Origin: Bacillus pseudomycoides
GTDB taxonomy: Bacteria; Bacillota; Bacilli; Bacillales; Bacillaceae_G
DNA length: 64,000 nt
Reading direction: 5' to 3'
Assembly (NCBI RefSeq): GCF_002551005.1
Contig: NZ_NVOY01000003.1
Span: 115,040-179,039 of the forward strand
In this document: positions 38,770-48,443 of the stretch, in pieces
Layout: each line of letters begins with the position of its first letter
How positions within the stretch are numbered: the stretch's first letter is position 1
Notes under the pieces: generated by a model
Seen by the model: only the letters and a program-made list of their open reading frames with translations
The model's database searches: none
What the model was told of the DNA's origin: nothing
Made by a program: the position numbers and the translations under genes

Positions 38770-39345
38770 ATGACAGCAAACCGTATTAAATCTGTAGCAC
38801 TTTCACACTTTGCACGCTATGGCTATGAAGGAACTTCATTAGCAAATATTGCACATGAGGTTGGAATTAAGAAACCGTCCATATATGCACACTTTAAAGG
38901 AAAAGAAGAGCTCTATTTTATTTGCTTAGAAGAATCTTTACAAAAGGACCTTGCATTCTTTAAACAGTATGTGAAGAAGTCAGAAGAAACTCCCTTTGGC
39001 GACTTTTTATTTCATCTTCTTAAAGATTATGGTCATCGTTTTCAAGAAAATATCGAATCAATGTGTTGGTTACGCACTTCATTTTTTCCACCAGATGCCT
39101 TTCGTGAGCAAATTGTTGAAAAAGCAAATGCATACATCGAAAGCATCGGACAGCTTTTAGTACCTATATTTGAACAGGCACAAGAAAAGAAAGAACTTTG
39201 TAGCATTGAAGTAACAGAAGCTGTTGCAGCTTATTTATGTTTAATGGACGGATTAATGGTTGAATTTTTGTTTGCTGGAATACAACCATTTGAAAATCGA
39301 TTACATGCATCTTGGAAAGTATTTTGGCGAGGATTGTCAAGCTGA
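38770..39345 (+). CDS. TetR family regulator of the SMR efflux pair (YvdT-like)
   Basis: 191 residues. Helix-turn-helix ARYGYEGTSLANIAHEVGIKKPSIYAHF at the N-terminus (TetR signature with the YxHF end); a C-terminal ligand domain is typical. I prefer ATG 38770, since AGGAG abuts the ATG at 38764. It is followed by two SMR genes, the same arrangement as B. subtilis yvdT-yvdS-yvdR. Confidence 0.88.
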   Translation: MTANRIKSVALSHFARYGYEGTSLANIAHEVGIKKPSIYAHFKGKEELYFICLEESLQKDLAFFKQYVKKSEETPFGDFLFHLLKDYGHRFQENIESMCWLRTSFFPPDAFREQIVEKANAYIESIGQLLVPIFEQAQEKKELCSIEVTEAVAAYLCLMDGLMVEFLFAGIQPFENRLHASWKVFWRGLSS

Positions 39346-39413
39346 CGGATTGCACACGCAATACGTCATTTTCTTGCCCTTAACCTAACGACTGGTAGGA
39401 AGGAGAATGAATG

Positions 39414-39746
39414 ATGGAATGGATTTATGTTGTTATCGCAGGACTCATTGAAATTGTGTGGGTAATTGGCTTAAAACATGCCTCAACACCACTTGAATGG
39501 ATTGGTGTTGTACTTGCAATTGCTATAAGCTTTTTCCTTTTATTTAAAGCTTATGCAAAGCTTCCTGTTGGAACTGTATATGCTGTGTTCACAGGAATTG
39601 GAGCTGGAGGTATCGTACTTACAGAAATCTTTATATTTGGCGAACCATTTTCAATAACAAAAATCTTATTTATCGGATTAATTTTCGTAGGTGTTATTGG
39701 TTTAAAACGAGTAACAGGTGAACAAGAACAGAAGGAGGCCGCATAA
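39414..39746 (+). CDS. Small multidrug resistance protein, first of pair
   Basis: 110 residues, four membrane helices. The essential glutamate of SMR transporters is in AGLIEIVWVIGLK near residue 13; GTVYAVFTGIGAGG is the conserved dimer-core loop. Paired SMR genes usually form heterodimers. Stop and next start are 1 bp apart. Resembles YvdS/YkkC-type. No guanidine riboswitch precedes it. Confidence 0.88.
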   Translation: MEWIYVVIAGLIEIVWVIGLKHASTPLEWIGVVLAIAISFFLLFKAYAKLPVGTVYAVFTGIGAGGIVLTEIFIFGEPFSITKILFIGLIFVGVIGLKRVTGEQEQKEAA

Positions 39747-39747
39747 C

Positions 39748-40062
39748 ATGGCATGGGTATATTTAATTATTGCTGGTATTTGTGAAGTTACCGGTGTTAT
39801 CTTTATGAAGATAGCCAATGAAAAAAAAGGCTGGACACCAAAACTGATGTTAATTGCCAACTTTGCAGTAAGTTTCTTCTTCTTATCCCTCGCAATGGAT
39901 ACACTGCCAATGGGAACGGCTTACGCAATTTGGACTGGAATCGGAACTGCGGGAAGTGCACTACTTGGTATACTCATTTTCCGCGAATCCGCTGATTGGC
40001 GTCGCCTTGCCTTTTTAAGCTGCATCTTATGCGGTGCAGTTGGGTTAAAATTAATGAGTTAA
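39748..40062 (+). CDS. Small multidrug resistance protein, second of pair
   Basis: 104 residues, four helices, glutamate in IAGICEVTGVIFMK, conserved GTAYAIWTGIGTAGSALLG. Strong GAAGGAGG site within the end of the first gene. Predicted partner subunit of the preceding SMR protein (YvdR/YkkD-type). Substrate not predictable from sequence. Confidence 0.88.
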   Translation: MAWVYLIIAGICEVTGVIFMKIANEKKGWTPKLMLIANFAVSFFFLSLAMDTLPMGTAYAIWTGIGTAGSALLGILIFRESADWRRLAFLSCILCGAVGLKLMS

Positions 40063-40075
40063 TGAGGTGAATGCA

Positions 40076-40333
40076 ATGTGGAAAAAAAGAGTAACACAAA
40101 TTATGACCGGAATCATAATTGCCATTGTATTCTTATTGCAAGCTATATTCCATATTGCAGAATGGTTATTTCATAAAGCATTGGCAATCCTCATGTTTCT
40201 CCCAAACATTACACTTGAGGTCGCTTCTGTTATTTGGTCCATTATCGCTTCGATTGGGATTATTATTATTTGGAGTCTCGCAAAACTATGGAAAAAACTC
40301 TTTTCAAAAGACAGTTCTTCAGACAAGAAGTAA
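40076..40333 (+). CDS. Small membrane protein downstream of the SMR pair
   Basis: 85 residues from ATG 40076 (GAGGTGAATGCA upstream, 14 bp after the SMR stop). Two hydrophobic segments (about 8-26 and 46-66) and a charged tail KLWKKLFSKDSSSDKK. Probably translated with the efflux genes. Not a recognised family. Confidence 0.6.
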   Translation: MWKKRVTQIMTGIIIAIVFLLQAIFHIAEWLFHKALAILMFLPNITLEVASVIWSIIASIGIIIIWSLAKLWKKLFSKDSSSDKK

Positions 40334-40348
40334 CTGTCTTTTTTTTAT
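40306..40348 (+). terminator. Terminator of the tetR-SMR cluster
   Basis: AAAAGACAGTT / AACTGTCTTTT perfect 11-bp stem, then T8. It overlaps the 3' end of the 40076 gene. Confidence 0.88.
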
Positions 40349-40393
40349 ATGATTTCCTCCTTTGGACATACTACGAAAAAAGGAGCTGATCAT

Positions 40394-40552
40394 ATGCAAA
40401 CTTCTGTACATAAGCAGATTTTACTGCTATTTTTCGTCTTTATTATGTTTGTTGTGTTTTTTAGTTTCTTACTACATACGTATAACGTGCCTGTTTACTC
40501 GCCAAGTATGGTGTCGGTTTATAAAATTGTTATGCATAGTTTGTTGCATTGA
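40394..40552 (+). CDS. Very small single-helix protein
   Basis: 52 residues from ATG 40394, 8 nt after AAGGAG. One hydrophobic helix (ILLLFFVFIMFVVFFSFLL), then a short external tail. Unknown. Isolated between two terminators. Confidence 0.55.
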   Translation: MQTSVHKQILLLFFVFIMFVVFFSFLLHTYNVPVYSPSMVSVYKIVMHSLLH

Positions 40553-40554
40553 AG

Positions 40555-40583
40555 AAGGTGTCTCGCAATGAGACACCTTTTAT
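40555..40583 (+). terminator. Terminator after the 40394 gene
   Basis: AAGGTGTCTC / GAGACACCTT perfect stem, loop GCAAT, then TTT. Confidence 0.85.
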
Positions 40584-40678
40584 AACGTACAATTTTCTTT
40601 TTTTCTAATTAAATGCCGTTTACCACAAAACAAAAATCTCTCTTCATAATCGTTCTTTTTCATTTGTTACTTAATCTT

Positions 40679-41311
40679 TTAAAATTCCCTATCTTTAAAA
40701 ATCGAAATAGAAAAAAACATAGAAACAAAATACGCGATACATACTCCAAGACTTAACATACTTACAATAAATACAAGGTTTGAAGAATGAAAAAACATTA
40801 ACATAAGCCTTTCCTCACCAAGAACATTACACATTAACCCTAACAAGCCGATTAGTGGGAACATGAAAACCAGACTACAAATAGTAACTGTTTGTTTACT
40901 CCCTTCATATTTCAAAGGAAGTAGCATAATGGCATAAAGAGCAGAAAGAAAAAGACCTATAAAAATTGCATACCATGAAATATTTATCGCTTTACCTAAC
41001 AAAATTCCAGGTAATATGACAATGATTAAAGTAGCAATTAACCCGCATCCAATAAAGAGGATCGTCGATATGTATTTCGCAATGACAATATCCTTTCTAA
41101 CAAATGGAAAACTAATTAATAGTTTATCTGTTTCATTTTTATCCTCCAACTGTAATGATCCAAATATCAATAGACTACAAGTACTAAAACAAACGACCGC
41201 AATCTGAAACGGTTCAGTGGACTGTCTCAAAGCAAAATAAATTGGCAATATAAGATAAAGAAAAAAAACTTTTCGTTGTAAGAAAAAATCCTTCCAAACT
41301 AACTGCTGCAT
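40679..41311 (-). CDS. ABC-2 type membrane protein
   Basis: 210 residues, six hydrophobic segments. The N-terminus QQLVWKDFFLQRKVF and the KNETDKLLISFPFVRKDIVIAKY motif belong to the ABC-2 permease group found beside GntR/YtrA regulators. Lies 15 bp after the related permease upstream. Confidence 0.82.
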   Translation of the reverse strand: MQQLVWKDFFLQRKVFFLYLILPIYFALRQSTEPFQIAVVCFSTCSLLIFGSLQLEDKNETDKLLISFPFVRKDIVIAKYISTILFIGCGLIATLIIVILPGILLGKAINISWYAIFIGLFLSALYAIMLLPLKYEGSKQTVTICSLVFMFPLIGLLGLMCNVLGEERLMLMFFHSSNLVFIVSMLSLGVCIAYFVSMFFSISIFKDREF

Positions 41312-41326
41312 GATCTCTTCTCTCCT

Positions 41327-41998
41327 TTATATATCTCTTTTTCCATATAATTTAATTGCAATAAACATAGAAGCAATATACATAACTGCCAACCCGACTA
41401 ACCCCACCATGCATATGCCTACATGTGACAGATTTATGATCCAATCACCAAATGAATCCTCCACACGATTTTCTCCTCCATCTATAACAAATAACGGTAT
41501 AAGCGTAGTAGGTATAATTAATCCTATTGCAAATAAACCGCGGATGATTTTTGACTCCGTTCCATAATAAATAGGTAAGAATAATGCGGTGTATATAAAA
41601 GGAACGATAATACCGCTTAGTACTGTATACCATTTGAGTTCGATATAAAAATAAGGATGGTATACACGAATGTCTTCAATTACAGTCATTCCTCTCATTA
41701 TCCAAACGACCGTTGTTGTTAGTACAATTGCTATAATCGTAGTTATAATAAAAGTCATATATTTCGCTATAATAATAGCTTTTCGTTCTATCGGTAAACT
41801 AGCAATGATTTTTTCACTGCCATTCTTTTCATCCGCTGCTATGGACAATAGAAGAGATGCCATTACTGATATTAAGCAACTTACAGAAAAAATGCTTGAT
41901 TCAGACGGATTCGTTATAAATAAGAAAGCCGAAACCCCTAAACAAAATACCCACATGGTACGTAGAAAATACAAGTCTTTAAATACAAGCTGACGCAT
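41327..41998 (-). CDS. ABC-2 type membrane protein, paralogue
   Basis: 223 residues from ATG 41998 (MRQLVFKDLYFLRTMW; GGGGAGAAAGAG upstream). Six hydrophobic segments; KNGSEKIIASLPIERKAIIIAKY parallels the motif in the next gene, so the two are probably a diverged tandem pair acting as a heterodimer. The start overlaps the ATPase gene by 20 bp. Confidence 0.82.
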   Translation of the reverse strand: MRQLVFKDLYFLRTMWVFCLGVSAFLFITNPSESSIFSVSCLISVMASLLLSIAADEKNGSEKIIASLPIERKAIIIAKYMTFIITTIIAIVLTTTVVWIMRGMTVIEDIRVYHPYFYIELKWYTVLSGIIVPFIYTALFLPIYYGTESKIIRGLFAIGLIIPTTLIPLFVIDGGENRVEDSFGDWIINLSHVGICMVGLVGLAVMYIASMFIAIKLYGKRDI

Positions 41999-42851
41999 TT
42001 CTCTTTCTCCCCTTCGCCGTATACACGATAATATCATCAAGCGTCGGCTTTTCCAGTACAACTTCTTGGCCGAACCAATCTACAACTGCCTGTTTATCCT
42101 GGGCCAATCCTTCAAATCCGTATTTATTTTTTCTTAAACCGATAAACAGTTCCTTTCCTTCCTTGTCTAACAAATCGTTGCTTCCTTTTACAATTATGTA
42201 ATTCTCCAATAATTCGTCTTTCTCTCCAGTAAAGACGATTTCACCTTCATTGATAAATGTAATATAATCAGCAACGCTTTCTAAATCCGTTGTAATGTGT
42301 GTAGAAAATAACACGGATATTTCTTCTTCCATCACAACCTCTTGCAATATATCAAGCAGCTCACTTCGAATAACCGGGTCTAAACCTGCTGTTGGTTCAT
42401 CCATAACAATTAGCTCAGCATGATGTGACAGCGCCATAACAATGGCATACTTCATTTTCATTCCTTTTGATAACTGTTTAATCTTTTTATGTTTCGGAAC
42501 TTGTAATCGTTCCATGTATGATTGATATTGCACTTCATCCCACTTTTTATAGAATGGTGCAATAATACGTTTCATTTGTTCACATGTTAAATCTTCATAG
42601 TAATGATTTTCATCGTATACAAAGCCGATATTTTGTTTTACTTCTTTTTCATATTTTTGATTGTCCTTACCAAAAATATAAATTTCACCACTATGTCGTT
42701 TTACTAAATTCATAATCATTTTGATTGTTGTACTTTTTCCTGATCCGTTCGGTCCAATAAACCCCATTATATATCCGCGCGGCAGACTAAAATTTACATT
42801 TCGGATAGAAAAACCTTGATAGCCTTTACAAACATTTTTTAATTCTAGCAT
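41979..42851 (-). CDS. ABC transporter ATP-binding protein
   Basis: 290 residues. Walker A GPNGSGKST, the Q-loop replaced by a YDENHYYEDL stretch, signature LSKGMKMKY and Walker B LIVMDEPTAGLDP, H-loop STHI. A C-terminal extension of about 80 residues is unusual among short exporter ATPases. Works with the two downstream permeases. Confidence 0.93.
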   Translation of the reverse strand: MLELKNVCKGYQGFSIRNVNFSLPRGYIMGFIGPNGSGKSTTIKMIMNLVKRHSGEIYIFGKDNQKYEKEVKQNIGFVYDENHYYEDLTCEQMKRIIAPFYKKWDEVQYQSYMERLQVPKHKKIKQLSKGMKMKYAIVMALSHHAELIVMDEPTAGLDPVIRSELLDILQEVVMEEEISVLFSTHITTDLESVADYITFINEGEIVFTGEKDELLENYIIVKGSNDLLDKEGKELFIGLRKNKYGFEGLAQDKQAVVDWFGQEVVLEKPTLDDIIVYTAKGRKRNASACI

Positions 42852-42856
42852 GTGTC

Positions 42857-43231
42857 TTATTCCCCCTTATATAGAAACGCAATCATATGCTGCAACTCTT
42901 CAAGAGACAGCTGGAGAAGTTTACTTTCATTTACTACTTCTTCAGCTTTACTTTCCAACAATCGCAACCTTTGTTCTCGTATGAGCTCATTATTTTGCAC
43001 AGAAACATACGTCCCTTTTCCAGCAACTGTCTCAATATACCCTTCTTTTTCAAGCTCTTCATATGCTCGTTTCGTCGTAATGACGCTAATTTGTAATTCC
43101 TTCGCTAAACTTCGGATAGACGGTAATTGCTCTCCACCTTGTAAATCCCCATTTAAAATAAGTTGCCGAAGCTGCTTACTAATCTGTTCATAAATAGGAT
43201 CTGGTGAAGAGTTTGAAATAATAATATTCAT
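42857..43231 (-). CDS. GntR family regulator, YtrA subfamily
   Basis: 124 residues from ATG 43231, behind GGAGGG. Winged helix (DPIYEQISKQLRQLILNGDL; SIRSLAKELQISVITTKRAYE; EGYIETVAGKGTYV) plus a short helical tail, the YtrA type that controls adjacent ABC exporters. The next gene downstream begins 5 bp after it. A perfect long palindrome lies just upstream. Confidence 0.93.
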   Translation of the reverse strand: MNIIISNSSPDPIYEQISKQLRQLILNGDLQGGEQLPSIRSLAKELQISVITTKRAYEELEKEGYIETVAGKGTYVSVQNNELIREQRLRLLESKAEEVVNESKLLQLSLEELQHMIAFLYKGE

Positions 43232-43243
43232 ATTTCCCTCCAC

Positions 43244-43290
43244 AGTGTGTATATACTGTACATATCTTATATATACAGTATATACACACT
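43244..43290. promoter_or_regulatory. YtrA-type operator: perfect 17-bp inverted repeat
   Basis: AGTGTGTATATACTGTA (43244-43260) and TACAGTATATACACACT (43274-43290) are perfectly complementary. Each arm contains GTATATAC, itself a palindrome, so this may be two operator half sites. It lies 13 bp from the GntR start codon. Confidence 0.8.
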
Positions 43291-43304
43291 TCTCTATTTT
43301 TGGC

Positions 43305-43339
43305 AACAAAAAAAGACCAACAATTTCCTGTTGGTCTTT
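43305..43339 (-). terminator. Terminator of the 43350 gene
   Basis: AAAGACCAACA / TGTTGGTCTTT perfect 11-bp stem, followed on the minus strand by T7. Confidence 0.85.
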
Positions 43340-43349
43340 CATATATGTA

Positions 43350-43541
43350 TCACTTCTCAAAGCGATTTAACATCTCATCTCTCATACCAAAGCTTACAAT
43401 CGCAATTCCAACATACATAAAAATAAGAAATGCTGGATGTACTGTGTTATACCAATGGCTATCAATAATTAAATATACCGTTAATGCTGCAACAAGTAAA
43501 AATGCAACAATAAACATATAGAAATGTCTTTTACTACCCAT
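43350..43541 (-). CDS. Small two-helix membrane protein
   Basis: 63 residues: FYMFIVAFLLVAALTVYLII and PAFLIFMYVGIAIVSFGM helices with a charged end RDEMLNRFEK. GAGAGGAG upstream of the ATG. Family not recognised. Confidence 0.65.
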   Translation of the reverse strand: MGSKRHFYMFIVAFLLVAALTVYLIIDSHWYNTVHPAFLIFMYVGIAIVSFGMRDEMLNRFEK

Positions 43542-43565
43542 AACGAACTCCTCTCTAATTACTCA

Positions 43566-43721
43566 TTTATCCCGCATTAACGGGCAGTAATACTCCCACC
43601 TCAAAATTCGGCGAAAGCAAAGAAGTTAGGCGGGAGATAAACTGCCCGTAAAAGCCCGATTGGTTCAACTAATAATCAGTGGGGGATGAAGAACCCCCCA
43701 CTGATTAAAGTTTCACTTTAT
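43566..43721 (+). repeat. Intact bcr1 element
   Basis: Flanked by TTTAT at both ends (43566-43570 and 43717-43721), 156 bp in total, the length known for bcr1 of the B. cereus group. Contains the paired GCGGGCAGT / ACTGCCCGT type arms and ATCAGTGGGGGATGA / CCCCCCACTGAT arms that fold as stems. Reference copy for the others in this window. Confidence 0.9.
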
Positions 43722-43750
43722 TGTAACGAATTATCCCTTACGACTCAAGA

Positions 43751-43975
43751 CTAACTTTCCTGTAAATGATCTAACTCAACTTTCACAATATCATGACAAG
43801 CAATTGGAATAAGTGTTCCTTTACTATCAATTGCAGTTACACTCTTGTTATCTAATACGTGATGCTTCACTCTCTCTAACATTTTTTCTGTATCTTGGTA
43901 ATAAAATTCTTTAATATCCTTAATCATATCACCATTTTCTAAATGGTACACCATCCTACAACGCTTATAGCCCAT
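43751..43975 (-). CDS. Small soluble protein of unknown function
   Basis: 74 residues from ATG 43975 (MGYKRCRMVYHLENGDMIKD; AAGGGG upstream). Starts at 44038, 43993 and 43984 are possible. Charged, no membrane segment; it has a YYQDTEKMLERVKHHVL helix. It lies just downstream of bcr1, opposite gcvPB's terminator region. Unknown. Confidence 0.5.
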   Translation of the reverse strand: MGYKRCRMVYHLENGDMIKDIKEFYYQDTEKMLERVKHHVLDNKSVTAIDSKGTLIPIACHDIVKVELDHLQES

Positions 43976-44204
43976 CTTTTTCATCCCCTTGTTCATTTCT
44001 TCACATATGTATGAAAAATTGACATTCTTGCTTCTCATTTACTTTAATTTCAATAAAATTCTAACAAAAATACACACTTTTATCAAAGGGACTTTTTCAA
44101 CAAAAATGTTGAGAAAGTGTGATAATTCTCCAATCTTACATAAAACCTTCAATTTTATAACATCTTTTTTAGGTAATGACGCTTTCTTCGACAATATGAA
44201 AAAA

Positions 44205-44225
44205 GAACTCGCATATAGCGAGTTC
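44205..44225 (-). terminator. Terminator of the gcv operon
   Basis: GAACTCGC / GCGAGTTC stem, loop ATATA, followed on the minus strand by TTTTTTC. Confidence 0.88.
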
Positions 44226-44246
44226 TCTACAAATTATTATTGATTA

Positions 44247-45722
44247 TTAAACTTGAACCATGGATGGTTTTTGATAGCGTAAAATCGGCTTACGTGCTGC
44301 CATTGTTTCATCAAGGCGCTTAATTACTGTTGTATGCGGCGCTTCTTGAACCACTTCTGGATTTTCTTCTACCTCTTTTGCGATTTGAATCATTGTATCG
44401 ATAAATCCGTCTAATGTTTCTTTTGATTCTGTTTCTGTCGGCTCAATCATAATACATTCTTCCACATTTAATGGGAAGTAAATTGTTGGTGGATGGTAGC
44501 CGAAATCAAGCAGACGTTTTGCAATATCAAGCGTACGTACGCCAAGTTTCTTTTGATGACGACCAGATAAAACAAATTCATGCTTACAATGTCTGTCAAA
44601 TGGAAGATCGTAGAATGGAGCTAATCTTCTCATCATATAGTTCGCGTTTAATACTGCATATTCTGTTACCGCACGAAGCCCATCTGGACCCATAGAACGA
44701 ATATACGTATACGCACGAACGTTAATACCAAAGTTACCATAGAACGGTTTCACGCGTCCGATTGCTTGTGGACGATCGTAATTAAAGTGGAAGCCACTTT
44801 CTGTTTTCTCTAAAATTGGCTTTGGTAAAAACGGAATTAAATCAGCTTTCACACCTACTGGACCAGAACCCGGGCCACCGCCGCCATGCGGACCTGTAAA
44901 TGTTTTATGAAGGTTTAAATGCACAACGTCAAATCCCATATCTCCTGGGCGCGCTTGACTTAATACCGCATTTAAGTTTGCACCGTCATAGTACAATTTA
45001 CCGCCGGCATTATGGACGATTTCTGCCATTTCTAAAATGTTCTCTTCAAATAGTCCAAGTGTATTTGGGTTTGTTAACATAAGCGCTGCTGTTTCTTCGT
45101 TCACAACACGCTTTAAGTCTTCTAAATCAACAAGACCATTTTCATTAGATTGTACTGTTATCGTCTCAAATCCTGCTACTGTTGCAGAAGCTGGGTTTGT
45201 TCCGTGAGCAGAGTCAGGAACGATTACTTTCGTACGTTTATAATCGCCTTTTGCTTCGTGATATGCACGAATTAACATTAATCCTGTCCATTCACCGTGC
45301 GCTCCTGCTGCTGGTTGAAGCGTTACAGTATCCATACCTGTAATTTCTATTAAATGCTCTTGTAAGTCATACATTAATTCCATTGCACCTTGCACTGTCT
45401 TTTCATCTTGAAGCGGATGAACATGTGCAAAGCCAGGGAAACGAGCTACATTTTCATTAATTTTTGGATTGTACTTCATCGTACAAGATCCTAATGGATA
45501 GAATCCAGAATCAACACCATGATTACGGTTTGAAAGTGCTGTGTAATGGCGCATAATATCAAGTTCTGATACTTCAGGAAGCTCTGCATCTTCCGTGCGA
45601 ATATACTCGCTCTCAAACACGTCTTCTAATTTTACTTCTTCTACATCTAATTGGGGTAAGCTATATCCTATGCGTCCTTCTCTACTCATTTCAAAAATAA
45701 GTGCTTGGTCTTGATTCTTCAT
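44247..45722 (-). CDS. gcvPB: Glycine dehydrogenase (decarboxylating) subunit 2
   Basis: P-protein subunit of the glycine cleavage system. 491 residues. PLP lysine region [36 protein letters not shown] and YDGANLNAV bind the cofactor. Overlaps gcvPA by 4 bp, so the subunits are translationally coupled. Confidence 0.97.
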   Translation of the reverse strand: MKNQDQALIFEMSREGRIGYSLPQLDVEEVKLEDVFESEYIRTEDAELPEVSELDIMRHYTALSNRNHGVDSGFYPLGSCTMKYNPKINENVARFPGFAHVHPLQDEKTVQGAMELMYDLQEHLIEITGMDTVTLQPAAGAHGEWTGLMLIRAYHEAKGDYKRTKVIVPDSAHGTNPASATVAGFETITVQSNENGLVDLEDLKRVVNEETAALMLTNPNTLGLFEENILEMAEIVHNAGGKLYYDGANLNAVLSQARPGDMGFDVVHLNLHKTFTGPHGGGGPGSGPVGVKADLIPFLPKPILEKTESGFHFNYDRPQAIGRVKPFYGNFGINVRAYTYIRSMGPDGLRAVTEYAVLNANYMMRRLAPFYDLPFDRHCKHEFVLSGRHQKKLGVRTLDIAKRLLDFGYHPPTIYFPLNVEECIMIEPTETESKETLDGFIDTMIQIAKEVEENPEVVQEAPHTTVIKRLDETMAARKPILRYQKPSMVQV

Positions 45723-47062
45723 TGGATAGCCCCCATTCCGTTTACAAGTGTGTCAATTTCTTCTTTTGTACGTAACTCTGTTACAGCTAGAAGCATATGA
45801 TTTGTAAGTTCTTTATAATCACGGCCAAGATCGTAACCACCAATAATATTTTTTGATAATAATGCATCGTTTACTTCTTGTACTGGACGTTTGCAATCTA
45901 CAACAAATTCATTGAAGAACGGTCCAGCAAATGTTACTGTAAAACCTTTTGCTTCAAGTTGACGTTTTGCATACTGTGCTTTAGAAACGTTTTGACGTGC
46001 CATTTCCTTCACACCTTGTTTTCCAAGTGCTGTCATTGCAACAGAAGCTGCTAATGCGTTTAGCGCTTGGTTTGAACAAATATTAGACGTCGCTTTATCA
46101 CGACGAATATGTTGCTCACGTGCTTGTAGCGTTAATACGAAACCACGTTGTCCTTCAGAATCCACTGTTTGTCCAACAAGGCGTCCTGGAATTTTACGCA
46201 TAAACGCTTTTGTTGTAGCAAAATAACCGCAGTGCGGGCCGCCAAACTGTGTTGGAATACCAAATGGCTGTGCATCGCCTACAACAACATCAGCACCAAA
46301 TTTACCAGGTGGTGTTAATGCTCCTAATGATAATGGATTAGAAGAAACGATGAATAATGATTTTTGCTGATGAACGATTTTCTCAATATCAGCTAGTTTC
46401 TCTACTTGTCCAAAGAAGTTTGGATATTGAACGATTACGCAAGCTACTGTATCATCTACTTCGCTTTGTAATACGTTTAAGTCTGTTACACCATCTTTAT
46501 AATCAACTTCAACAACCTCAAGGTGTTGACCTTTTGCATATGTTTCAAGAACTGCTCTTGATTCCGGATGAACTGCTTTAGAAACAAGAATTTTCTTTTT
46601 ACGAGTATGACCCGCTGCTAGCATTGCCGCTTCTGCTAACGCTGTACCTCCGTCATACATGGAAGAGTTCGCTACATCCATACCTGTTAGTTCACAAATC
46701 ATTGTTTGGAATTCAAAGATTGCTTGTAATTCCCCTTGTGAAATTTCTGGTTGGTACGGCGTATAAGCTGTATAAAATTCTGAACGAGAAAGAACATGAT
46801 CTACAATTACTGGTGCATAATGATCATATACACCTGCTCCTAAGAAGGAAGCATAGTCTCTTAAGTTTGCGTTTTTACTAGCAAGCTCAGACAGTTCTTT
46901 TAAAAGTTCTGGTTCTGATTTTGCTTGTTTAATATTTAAATCTCCTTGAAAACGAACGCTTTCTGGAATATCAGAAAATAACTCATCAATCGTTTGAACG
47001 CCGATCGTTTGTAACATTTCTTTTTTGTCTTCTTCTGTCATTGGAAGATAACGATGCAACAT
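45719..47062 (-). CDS. gcvPA: Glycine dehydrogenase (decarboxylating) subunit 1
   Basis: Partner subunit of GcvPB, 447 residues. [40 protein letters not shown] and the [19 protein letters not shown] region are characteristic. 20 bp after gcvT. Confidence 0.97.
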   Translation of the reverse strand: MLHRYLPMTEEDKKEMLQTIGVQTIDELFSDIPESVRFQGDLNIKQAKSEPELLKELSELASKNANLRDYASFLGAGVYDHYAPVIVDHVLSRSEFYTAYTPYQPEISQGELQAIFEFQTMICELTGMDVANSSMYDGGTALAEAAMLAAGHTRKKKILVSKAVHPESRAVLETYAKGQHLEVVEVDYKDGVTDLNVLQSEVDDTVACVIVQYPNFFGQVEKLADIEKIVHQQKSLFIVSSNPLSLGALTPPGKFGADVVVGDAQPFGIPTQFGGPHCGYFATTKAFMRKIPGRLVGQTVDSEGQRGFVLTLQAREQHIRRDKATSNICSNQALNALAASVAMTALGKQGVKEMARQNVSKAQYAKRQLEAKGFTVTFAGPFFNEFVVDCKRPVQEVNDALLSKNIIGGYDLGRDYKELTNHMLLAVTELRTKEEIDTLVNGMGAIQ

Positions 47063-47082
47063 GAAATTTACCCCTCTCCCCG

Positions 47083-48183
47083 TTACTTTGAACGTTTGTA
47101 AAATGGTGTTGGAACAACAACTGCTTTGACGCGTTTATTACGAATTTCAATTTCCACTTCTGTATCAACTGCTGCATATTTCACATCAATTAACGCTAAA
47201 CCGATACTTTTCTTTAACGTTGGAGATTGTGTACCACTTGTAACTTCCCCGATTTTTTCTTCGCCCACATATACTGGATAATGCGTGCGCGGGATACCAC
47301 GTTCAATTACTTCGATGCCGACTAATTTACGAGGTGCACCGTTTTCCTTTTGTTCCTTTAACGTTTCTTTTCCAAAGAAATCCATTTCTTTATTTGGTTT
47401 TACTGCAAAGCCAATTCCAGCTTCAATTGGTGTAATATCTTTTGATAACTCTTGACCATAAAGAGGAAGTGTTGCTTCAAAACGAAGTGTATCACGCGCT
47501 CCTAAACCACATGGTTTTAAGCCGTCTTCTTCGCCTACTTCAAGAAGTTTCTCCCAAAGCTTTGCAGCCTCTTCGCTCTTACAGTAAATTTCAAATCCAT
47601 CTTCACCTGTATAACCAGTACGAGATACAAGCGCTTCTACACCATCCACAAGAACATTGTCTTTAAATTTAAAGAACTTAATTTCTTTCAAATCTTCTGA
47701 TACAACTTTTTGTAAAATGCCCTCTGCTTTTGGTCCTTGAATTGCAAGTTGTGCAATTTCACTAGAAACGTTGACTACTTGCACATCGCCGCTTACATGA
47801 GAAGCTAACCACTCATAATCTTTTTCAATGTTTGATGCATTGATTACTAGTAAATAGTCTTCTTCGCCGCGTTTGTAGATTAATAAGTCATCTACTGTAC
47901 CACCATCTTCGTAACACATTGCCGTATATTGTGCTCCGCCTACCTTTAAGATAGAAACATCGTTTGTAACTACACGTTGTAAAAATGCTAAACTATCTGC
48001 ACCTTTTACTTCTACTTCTCCCATGTGAGAAACATCAAAAAGACCTGCTTCTGTACGAACAGCTTCATGTTCTTCTTTAATGCTTGAAAATTGAACTGGC
48101 AATTCCCAACCACCAAAGTCAATTGTTTTCCCACCATACTTCGCGTATACATCAAATAGCGGTGTACGTTGTAACGTAATCAT
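47083..48183 (-). CDS. gcvT: Aminomethyltransferase (glycine cleavage T-protein)
   Basis: Transfers the glycine methylene to tetrahydrofolate, releasing ammonia. 366 residues: [31 protein letters not shown] (catalytic aspartate region), [11 protein letters not shown]. First gene of the operon. The expected glycine riboswitch is not visible upstream. Confidence 0.97.
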   Translation of the reverse strand: MITLQRTPLFDVYAKYGGKTIDFGGWELPVQFSSIKEEHEAVRTEAGLFDVSHMGEVEVKGADSLAFLQRVVTNDVSILKVGGAQYTAMCYEDGGTVDDLLIYKRGEEDYLLVINASNIEKDYEWLASHVSGDVQVVNVSSEIAQLAIQGPKAEGILQKVVSEDLKEIKFFKFKDNVLVDGVEALVSRTGYTGEDGFEIYCKSEEAAKLWEKLLEVGEEDGLKPCGLGARDTLRFEATLPLYGQELSKDITPIEAGIGFAVKPNKEMDFFGKETLKEQKENGAPRKLVGIEVIERGIPRTHYPVYVGEEKIGEVTSGTQSPTLKKSIGLALIDVKYAAVDTEVEIEIRNKRVKAVVVPTPFYKRSK

Positions 48184-48196
48184 GTTCTCTCCCCCT

Positions 48197-48307
48197 TACG
48201 CTTTCTATGACAAATCAATAAAAGTTGGTTTCCCATTTCTAAACATTTTCAGTTCAGAAAAGATGGGATATACGGAATCTGATTCTATTTTTTTATGAAA
48301 GCGTAAA
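48197..48307 (-). ncRNA. Candidate structured gcvT leader (not the glycine riboswitch)
   Basis: In the 260-nt interval before gcvT, GAAAGCGTAA (48298-48307) pairs with TTACGCTTTC (48197-48206, next to the GGGGGAG ribosome site), enclosing a hairpin TCCCAT...ATGGGA (48231-48268). The conserved glycine aptamer sequence is absent. Structural call only; function is inference. Confidence 0.4.
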
Positions 48308-48443
48308 TAAAAAAGTGCTTTCTTGGATAAAATACGAAAGATTCCACACATTTCACACCATTATCCTAACATTTTTCGAGTCGTTTCATCAATATTCTAG
48401 CTAAAAAAATAATTTAGAATTTATAGAAGGTGAGATATTATCC

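Noticed and set aside
39346-39413. Guanidine-I (ykkC) riboswitch before the SMR pair
   Set aside because: The 68-bp gap is too short and has none of the conserved motif; control by the TetR protein fits better.
48184-48443. Glycine riboswitch upstream of gcvT, expected from B. subtilis
   Set aside because: No aptamer core on the minus strand; only the unrelated stem noted above is seen.
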